Source of the DNA: JBMOKU01 sp049324315
GTDB lineage: Bacteria; Bacillota; Clostridia; Peptostreptococcales; Thermotaleaceae
Assembly: GCA_049324315.1 (NCBI GenBank)
Contig: JBMOKU010000057.1
Span: 1-64,000, forward strand
DNA length: 64,000 bases
Direction: 5' to 3'
Shown here: one piece after another, positions 58,683 through 64,000 of the stretch
How the letters are laid out: the number at the start of each line of letters is the position of its first letter
How positions within the stretch are numbered: the stretch's first letter is position 1
Program-made: the position numbers and the translations under genes
The notes under the pieces: generated by a model
Database searches by the model: none
What the model was told of the DNA's origin: nothing
What the model saw: the letters and a program-made list of their open reading frames with translations, nothing else

Positions 58683-59909
58683 CTACACCAGTCTTATCTG
58701 ATGGTATACCTTCTTCCCTTTACGGATCATGATGGTACCTTCTTTGAAATCTTCTTCCTTGATGATTAGCTGGATATCTTCGACCTTCTGATCATCAATT
58801 GTAACACCGCCCTGCTGGATCAATCGTCTGCCTTCGCTGCGGGATGGGATTAAACCTGCTTTCATCAGCAGCGCCATGATATCCATGCCCTCTGCCAGCT
58901 CAGAACGGGAAATCTCTGTAAATGGTATGGAATCAGTCAAAGCACCTTTACCGAAAAGGGCCCTGGCCGCCTCCTGTGCCTTTGTTGCCTCTTCTTCACC
59001 ATGGACCAATTTGGTTACTTCGAAGGCGAGAATTTCCTTAGCCTTGTTGATCTCTGCTCCTTCCAGCTTGCCCAATCTTCTTACTTCATCCATGGGCAGG
59101 AATGTAAGTAGAGCAAGACAGTTTTCAACATCCGCATCATCGACATTTCTCCAGTATTGGTAGAAGTCGTATGGTGATGTTTTTTCAGGATCAAGCCAGA
59201 TGGCGCCTGCTTCTGTTTTACCCATCTTCTTACCTTCGCTGGTAGTCAGCAGGGTAAAGGTCATACCATATGCCGCTTCGCCTTCAACCCTGCGAATAAG
59301 ATCAGCCCCTTGAATAATATTGGACCACTGATCGTCACCACCCATCTGAATCTTACATCCATAACGTTTAAACAATTCTAAAAAGTCGTAGGACTGCATG
59401 ATCATGTAGTTAAATTCAAGGAAAGTTAATCCCTTTTCCATACGGGCTTTATAACACTCAGCTGTCAGCATTCTATTAACGGAAAAATGCTTACCATATT
59501 CTCTGAGAAAAGAAATATATTCCAATCCCATCAGCCAATCTGCATTATTCGCTATGATTGCTTTGCCCTCTGAGAAGTCCAAAAAGTTTTCACACTGCTT
59601 CTTGAAGCATTCTGCGTTATGATGGATCGTTTCCGGGGTCAGCATCTTCCTCATGTCTGTCTTACCGCTGGGGTCTCCCACCATGGCAGTACCGGCACCC
59701 AGTAGGAATATCGGTCTATGGCCTGCCCGCTGCATATGGGCCATGGCAATTACCTGTAGAAAATGGCCTACATGAAGGCTGTCGGCAGTGGGGTCAAAAC
59801 CGATATAGAAAGTAACGGATTCCTTTCCAAGCAGCTCACGAATTTCTTCTTCGTGGGTTGTCTGCTTGATAAAACCACGTTCCTTTAAAATGTCAAATAC
59901 ATTTTCCAT
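58683..59909 (-). CDS. tyrS: tyrosine--tRNA ligase
   Basis: 408 residues from the ATG at 59909 (AAGGAGG seven bases upstream). A longer in-frame opening to 60107 runs through the T-box leader and is an artefact. Class I synthetase: HIGH-like HVGH in ADSLHVGHFLQ, KMSKS-like KMGKT, tyrosine pocket GGDDQWSNIIQG, and a C-terminal S4 RNA-binding domain (SRSEGRRLIQQGGVTIDDQKV). Expression is controlled by a tRNA-Tyr-sensing T-box. Confidence 0.97.
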   Translation of the reverse strand: MENVFDILKERGFIKQTTHEEEIRELLGKESVTFYIGFDPTADSLHVGHFLQVIAMAHMQRAGHRPIFLLGAGTAMVGDPSGKTDMRKMLTPETIHHNAECFKKQCENFLDFSEGKAIIANNADWLMGLEYISFLREYGKHFSVNRMLTAECYKARMEKGLTFLEFNYMIMQSYDFLELFKRYGCKIQMGGDDQWSNIIQGADLIRRVEGEAAYGMTFTLLTTSEGKKMGKTEAGAIWLDPEKTSPYDFYQYWRNVDDADVENCLALLTFLPMDEVRRLGKLEGAEINKAKEILAFEVTKLVHGEEEATKAQEAARALFGKGALTDSIPFTEISRSELAEGMDIMALLMKAGLIPSRSEGRRLIQQGGVTIDDQKVEDIQLIIKEEDFKEGTIMIRKGKKVYHQIRLV

Positions 59910-59939
59910 TGCAAAACCTCCTTTTTTCAAATTCAAAAA

Positions 59940-60195
59940 TATAAAAAGGGCTCTCTCGTCTTTGTAAGGACGAGAAAACCCGTGGTACCACCTTAATTCG
60001 CATGAACAACATGCCTCTGACCATGATAACGGATGGGAACCGTCAAAGCTTTTGACTTTGAAACTCCGGAGTGTATTTCGCCTATCCATGTACTGCAAAC
60101 CTTCCACCAGCCGATTTGCTCTCTGTATTTGTAACCATGGGAACTACTAATCTCCATCACAGCTTTATTCTACATATATTTTATCCTATATTATC
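59940..60195 (-). promoter_or_regulatory. T-box riboswitch, tyrosine-specific, of tyrS
   Basis: On the minus strand the core AAGGTGGTACCACG (59994-59981) precedes a terminator hairpin CTCGTC/GACGAG (59974-59955) with a T run to about 59943; the core can form the competing antiterminator. Upstream, Stem I contains GAAATACACTCC, where TAC (60075-60073) is the Tyr specifier codon. An extended -10 TGATAATAT lies at its start near 60190-60198. Uncharged tRNA-Tyr should turn tyrS on. Confidence 0.92.
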
Positions 60196-60362
60196 ATAAG
60201 TATGAGCAGAATAGCAAGATAGGAATCATAGTTTTCAAATTTTTAAATCTGTTGTATAGTAAATTAGGAAGAATTTACTGATTCTCTTAATGAATGATTG
60301 AAGGAATGGGTAAGTTATATATATGTTTATAGAGTGATATACATAAAGCAGGAGGAACATAG

Positions 60363-61319
60363 ATGACATATTTATTACTGTTGGTTGGACTTGGACTTTT
60401 GGTAAAAGGAGCAGATTATTTTGTTGAAGGTTCATCGGGAATTGCAGCGCTGCTGAAGATACCACCGATACTGATCGGATTAACGATCGTTGCATTTGGA
60501 ACCAGCTCGCCGGAGGCTGCTGTCAGTATCGCGGCAGCCATAAAAGGAAATGGAGACATTGCCTTGGGGAACGTCATCGGAAGCAATCTCTTTAATATAA
60601 CCTTTGTAGTAGGCGTGACAGCATTCCTAAATCCCTTAAAGGTAGAACGGGAAACCATTCGAAAGGAGATTCCCTTTACACTTCTTGCCAGCATTGTACT
60701 GCTGGTATTAATGGCAGATATGAAGCTGCAGGGTTTCGATAAAAACTTGATTACAAGGTCAGATGGATTGATTTTACTAGCTTTTTTCTCCATATTTATA
60801 TCCTATATTCTTGAGGTTGCTATGCACAGTAGAGAGAAGGACGAAACGAATAGTGCAGAAGTCGGTAAAAAAACCATGGCGAAAAACATTCTATTTACTT
60901 TGGGGGGGCTGGCGGCCATTGTCTTTGGAGGAGATCTGGTTGTAAAAAGCAGTTCTGAGATTGCCCTATCTTTAGGTATGAGCCAGACTTTGGTAGGGCT
61001 GACCATTGTAGCCGTAGGAACATCACTGCCTGAACTCATTACTTCTGTAACAGCCGCCATTAAGAAGCAAAGTGAAATCGCCCTGGGGAATATTGTAGGA
61101 AGTAACATCTTCAATATCCTGTTTATTCTAGGCGCATCGGCATCCATATCGCCGCTGAATGTGGATAGCAAGATGTTTACCGATGCAGTTCTTATGATTA
61201 TTACGACCGTTATTTTACTTTATTTTTCGAAAACACAATCAAAGATCACCAAAACAGAAGGAATCATATTGACAGCCGCGTATATCGCTTATATGATTTA
61301 TATCATTATCCGAAATTAA
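60363..61319 (+). CDS. calcium/sodium antiporter of the CaCA family
   Basis: 318 residues, AGGAGG site. Ten membrane helices in two inverted halves, each with an alpha repeat: GTSSPEAAVSIAAAIKGNGD plus ALGNVIGSNLFNITF, and GTSLPELITSVTAAIKKQSE plus ALGNIVGSNIFNILF. YrbG-like exchangers expel Ca(II) using Na or K gradients. Followed ten bases later by the ytvI frame, so the pair may be co-transcribed. Confidence 0.94.
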   Translation: MTYLLLLVGLGLLVKGADYFVEGSSGIAALLKIPPILIGLTIVAFGTSSPEAAVSIAAAIKGNGDIALGNVIGSNLFNITFVVGVTAFLNPLKVERETIRKEIPFTLLASIVLLVLMADMKLQGFDKNLITRSDGLILLAFFSIFISYILEVAMHSREKDETNSAEVGKKTMAKNILFTLGGLAAIVFGGDLVVKSSSEIALSLGMSQTLVGLTIVAVGTSLPELITSVTAAIKKQSEIALGNIVGSNIFNILFILGASASISPLNVDSKMFTDAVLMIITTVILLYFSKTQSKITKTEGIILTAAYIAYMIYIIIRN

Positions 61320-61349
61320 TGTCTATTAATGATGATGGGAAGTGGAACG

Positions 61350-62426
61350 ATGACAAGGGATATAGAAAAGAATCTATCCATCCTTGTAAAATTATTGATG
61401 ACGATTGCTGTTGTGGCAGGGATTTATTTTTTAGGTCCTACAGTTATTTATGCCATATTGCCGTTTTTGTTCGGGTGGCTGATTACTTTACTCATAACAC
61501 CGTCGATCCGTTTTATGGAAAGGAAATTAAAGCTTTCAAAAAGCTTTGCTGCACTAGTCAGTCTTACCCTATTTCTGGTAGTTACCCTGTCGGTCGTATC
61601 CATGATTGGCGGAATGATTATCTATGAACTGACAGATTTTTCAAAGCATCTGCCCGAATTCTCCAAGCTTTTCTATGGAAAAAGCCAATTGATTATCGAA
61701 CAGATTGAGGATCTTTACATACAGCTGCCGGAAAATATATCAGAGGGAATTCTCACCGGCTTCAATGCCTTTTTAGAAAAGCTGACCTCACTGCTAAGTA
61801 TTGTGATTGCCTCCATTTTGAACTTCGTATCGGGAATACCCCAGTTTGTGGTATTCTTGATCGTGACAGTCATTGCTGCCTATTTTATGGCTAGGGATCG
61901 TGCCTCCATTGAGAGGTTTGTACTGGCGCAGATGAAAAACTCTTGGTTATCGAATATGAAACTGATCAAACAGGATTTGTTAGGTGCGCTGTTCGGCTAT
62001 ATTCGAGCGCAATTAATCCTTATGTTCTTTACCTTTGTCCAAAGTATCATCGGCCTATTAATCATCGGGATTGATTATGCCTTCCTGGCAGCCCTGGCAG
62101 CCAGTCTTTTAGACGCACTGCCGATTTTGGGTACAGGGTCGGTTTATGTTCCCATGATGATCTGGTATGTTATTCAAGGAAAATATAAGGTGACTATTGC
62201 CATCGGTGTGCTTTATGGCGTGATTATTTTAGTTCGGCAGCTCTTGGAACCAAAGATATTGGGAAAACAGATCGGCTTGCATCCATTATTGACCTTGGTG
62301 GCCATGTATGTAGGACTCCAAATCTTTGGTGTTTTCGGATTGATCATTGGCCCGGTAATGCTTATTATACTGTTAACCCTGCAAAAAATCGGCATACTGC
62401 CGCAATGGAGGACAAATTCACGATAA
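61350..62426 (+). CDS. ytvI: sporulation membrane protein YtvI (AI-2E-transporter-like)
   Basis: 358 residues from the ATG at 61350 (weak GGGAAGTGG site; ATGs at 61329-61335 are alternatives). Seven to eight membrane helices with the AI-2E-permease fold landmarks FLLIVTVIAAYFMARD-like segment, DALPILGTGSVYVPMMIW and GLHPLLTLVAMYVGLQIFGVFGLIIGP. YtvI is induced in sporulation in Bacillus; here it is one of the few sporulation markers in the window. A terminator follows. Confidence 0.85.
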   Translation: MTRDIEKNLSILVKLLMTIAVVAGIYFLGPTVIYAILPFLFGWLITLLITPSIRFMERKLKLSKSFAALVSLTLFLVVTLSVVSMIGGMIIYELTDFSKHLPEFSKLFYGKSQLIIEQIEDLYIQLPENISEGILTGFNAFLEKLTSLLSIVIASILNFVSGIPQFVVFLIVTVIAAYFMARDRASIERFVLAQMKNSWLSNMKLIKQDLLGALFGYIRAQLILMFFTFVQSIIGLLIIGIDYAFLAALAASLLDALPILGTGSVYVPMMIWYVIQGKYKVTIAIGVLYGVIILVRQLLEPKILGKQIGLHPLLTLVAMYVGLQIFGVFGLIIGPVMLIILLTLQKIGILPQWRTNSR

Positions 62427-62443
62427 GTAAGGTTTCACAACAT

Positions 62444-62466
62444 AACCAGGAGAAAGATTCCTGGTT
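62444..62466 (+). terminator. terminator after ytvI
   Basis: AACCAGG and CCTGGTT around a nine-base loop, followed by TTTTC. Confidence 0.75.
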
Positions 62467-62481
62467 TTTTCTTTTGTGCCA

Positions 62482-62557
62482 TTGACAATATAAAAAGTAT
62501 TCACTATAATACCTCCACCTTAAGGAAAGAGAAAAAAGAATTAACTCATGAGTTAAT
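62482..62557 (+). promoter_or_regulatory. promoter and palindromic operator of the ABC-2 operon
   Basis: TTGACA (62482-62487), exactly 17 bases, TATAAT (62505-62510). In the leader, 62540-62557 is ATTAACTCATGAGTTAAT, a perfect 18-base palindrome of TetR/MarR style. The regulator is not in the window. Confidence 0.75.
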
Positions 62558-62580
62558 CAAAAAGGTGAAGGGGGTAAAAC

Positions 62581-63393
62581 ATGGATTTTCGAATTATGAA
62601 AGCAACTTTCAAAAGAAATTTTATGATCCAATTGCGGGCATATCCCATGGAATTTTTTATTGGCAATCTGTTGACGGCTCTATACACAGTGCTGGGGGCA
62701 TATTTTATGTATCATTTACTTTTCCAAGGGAAAATGGATGATTCCTTTCAAGGCATTACAGGGACAGCGGATTATATGACCTATGTGATTTTAGGAAGCG
62801 GTATTTATCTGTTTGTCGTACGAACCCATCTGAATGTCAGTAGAAGTTTGATTACAGAAATGCGAACAGGTACACTGGAAAGCCTGATGGTGGCACCTTT
62901 TGACCGAGTGGGGTACTTTGTAGGCAATATGCTGCAGCAGACGATGACAACTTCCGTTGAGCTGGCGATTTCGATTTTATTCAGCATTCCCTTTGGTATT
63001 AATCTCTCAGGGGTAAATATTTCTGCTTTACTGCTTGCCGTTGTCTTCTCCTTGGCAGCTTATTTCGGAATGTCTCTTATCTTGGCTGCTGTGATGCTCT
63101 ATACAAGAGATACCTATATCTCTCAAAACACTTTATTTTTGACGATCTTTGTACTGTGTGGAATTACCTTTCCTGTTGAGTATCTACCTCGATGGGCCCA
63201 GTTTATTGCACATTTTATTCCCGTCACCCATTCTTTAAAGCTGATACGAGGGAGTACGATGATGAATATGGGAATTCTGGAGCAGATGGACAGTCTTATC
63301 TCATTAGGACTGCTGGCTGTGACATACAGTTTGATTGGATTTACATGGATGAAAAGGGTAGAAAAAATCGCGTTGGAAAATACACTGGCATAG
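62581..63393 (+). CDS. ABC-2-type transporter permease
   Basis: 270 residues, GAAGGGGG site. Six membrane helices of the ABC-2 family (LTALYTVLGAYFMYHLL, RTGTLESLMVAPFDRVGYF, LFLTIFVLCGITFPVEYLPRWAQFIAHFIPVTHSLKLIRG). The last segment with FPVEYLP and PxTH is typical of drug or polysaccharide export permeases. It pairs with the ATPase 16 bases downstream. Confidence 0.92.
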   Translation: MDFRIMKATFKRNFMIQLRAYPMEFFIGNLLTALYTVLGAYFMYHLLFQGKMDDSFQGITGTADYMTYVILGSGIYLFVVRTHLNVSRSLITEMRTGTLESLMVAPFDRVGYFVGNMLQQTMTTSVELAISILFSIPFGINLSGVNISALLLAVVFSLAAYFGMSLILAAVMLYTRDTYISQNTLFLTIFVLCGITFPVEYLPRWAQFIAHFIPVTHSLKLIRGSTMMNMGILEQMDSLISLGLLAVTYSLIGFTWMKRVEKIALENTLA

Positions 63394-63409
63394 GGAGGCG
63401 GAAAATTCT

Positions 63410-64000
63410 ATGTTGATAACAGAAAATCTAGGAAAAACTTATAAAACAAAGGTAAGAAGCGGTCTGCTCAAGCGGGATAAGCTGGAGGTGGAAGCAGTAA
63501 AAGGTCTGAATATGGAAGTACGAAAAGGTCAAATCGTAGGCCTTTTAGGGATAAATGGAGCAGGAAAAACCACTACGATCAAGATGCTTTCGACTCTCTT
63601 GGAACCTTCAAAGGGCAGTGCATCCATAGATGGATTGAACTTGGTCAAAGACGCGGTCAAAATCAAAAAGGTCATCAATATGATTGCCGGAGGGGAGCGG
63701 ATGCTTTATTGGCGCTTGACGGGTAGGGAAAATCTGTGGTATTACGGGCAGCTCTATGATATACCTGAAGGTCGATTAGATCGTCGGATTGATGAACTGT
63801 TAAGCCTGGTAGGATTGGAGGATAGTCAGCATATGCCTGTGGAACGGTATTCCAAGGGGATGAAACAAAGGCTGCAGATCGCCAGAGGGCTGATCAATGA
63901 TCCCAACTATATTTTTATGGATGAACCTACGATAGGGCTGGACGCACCCATAGCAAAGGAGCTTCGAAATTATGCCAGGAAGTTGGCCCACGTGCAAGGT
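63410..64000 (+). CDS. ABC transporter ATP-binding protein, cut off by the window end
   Basis: The first 197 residues are present, GGGAGG site. Walker A LLGINGAGKTTT, Q-loop region, signature YSKGMKQRLQIARGL and Walker B YIFMDEPTIGLD. This is a drug-export/ABC-2 ATPase (DrrA/CcmA-like); the C-terminus lies beyond 64000. With the permease at 62581 it forms a likely antimicrobial or polymer exporter under the palindromic operator. Confidence 0.93.
   Translation, partial: MLITENLGKTYKTKVRSGLLKRDKLEVEAVKGLNMEVRKGQIVGLLGINGAGKTTTIKMLSTLLEPSKGSASIDGLNLVKDAVKIKKVINMIAGGERMLYWRLTGRENLWYYGQLYDIPEGRLDRRIDELLSLVGLEDSQHMPVERYSKGMKQRLQIARGLINDPNYIFMDEPTIGLDAPIAKELRNYARKLAHVQG

Noticed and set aside
59910..60107. 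A 66-residue N-terminal extension of tyrosyl-tRNA synthetase
   Set aside because: The stretch is the T-box leader; the ATG at 59909 follows a strong AAGGAGG.
1..64000. tRNA, rRNA, CRISPR arrays and an intact prophage
   Set aside because: No tRNA T-loop/acceptor pattern, no rRNA-like block, no regular direct-repeat array and no phage structural genes were seen on reading through the window.

Overview
The window is low-GC, densely coded DNA from an anaerobic, spore-forming Clostridia-type Firmicute; an Alkaliphilus/Natronincola-like genus is my guess from gene content, not a search result. Pointers are ytvI, a Tyr T-box leader, strong Firmicute ribosome-binding sites with many GTG/TTG starts, several feo-type iron systems, a Mrp/NifX/DUF134 cluster, a C_GCAxxG_C_C protein, and two probable UGA-decoding selenoprotein genes. 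No tRNA, rRNA or CRISPR array was seen.

Layout. 1-158 is the 3' end of a group II intron. 197-13152 is mostly housekeeping and signalling: a MutS2-like ATPase without Smr domain, a receiver-STAS protein, asnS, a PAS-GGDEF-HD-GYP protein, an ABC exporter, a lipoprotein and a UvrD-type helicase. 13345-23730 is a metal and arsenic island: a CDF transporter, three ArsR regulators, ArsD, two separate ArsA halves, ArsC, ArsM, an ArsN-type acetyltransferase and a Cys-rich MarR protein, with two metallophosphoesterases, two paralogous small membrane proteins and two genes with in-frame UGA. 23829-36487 is an iron region: a Fur-box-controlled feoAAB operon, a flavodoxin, a ferric-siderophore ABC importer, a divergent Fur-like protein, then a DtxR-family regulator with a second feoA/feoB set. 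36532-48666 mixes gene remnants, two YibE/F proteins, homoserine dehydrogenase, leuA and two alkaline phosphatases with PhoP-like boxes. 48844-64000 holds an aldehyde dehydrogenase, a MASE3 histidine kinase, an amidase/holin pair, Mrp/NifX/Fur/DUF134, methionine sulfoxide reductase, T-box-tyrS, a Na/Ca exchanger, ytvI and an ABC-2 transporter that runs off the end.

Most interesting system: the arsenic island. A 95-residue reading frame at 15107-15394 has two consecutive UGA codons followed at once by a SECIS-like stem-loop, and its promoter carries the same ATAGAT-N4-ATCTAT operator as the ars operon promoter about 640 bp downstream. Inside the operon, directly after arsA2, an ArsD-like thioredoxin-fold gene at 18240-18563 has a UGA where ArsD has an arsenic-binding cysteine, again followed by a hairpin. 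No ArsB, Acr3 or ArsP permease lies in the window although both ArsA ATPase halves do; the paired small membrane proteins at 20632-21384 are the only membrane candidates inside the operon region. I infer a selenocysteine-assisted arsenic-handling system. Sec incorporation, As binding and any membrane role are untested here, and no selA, selB, selC or selD gene is in the window.
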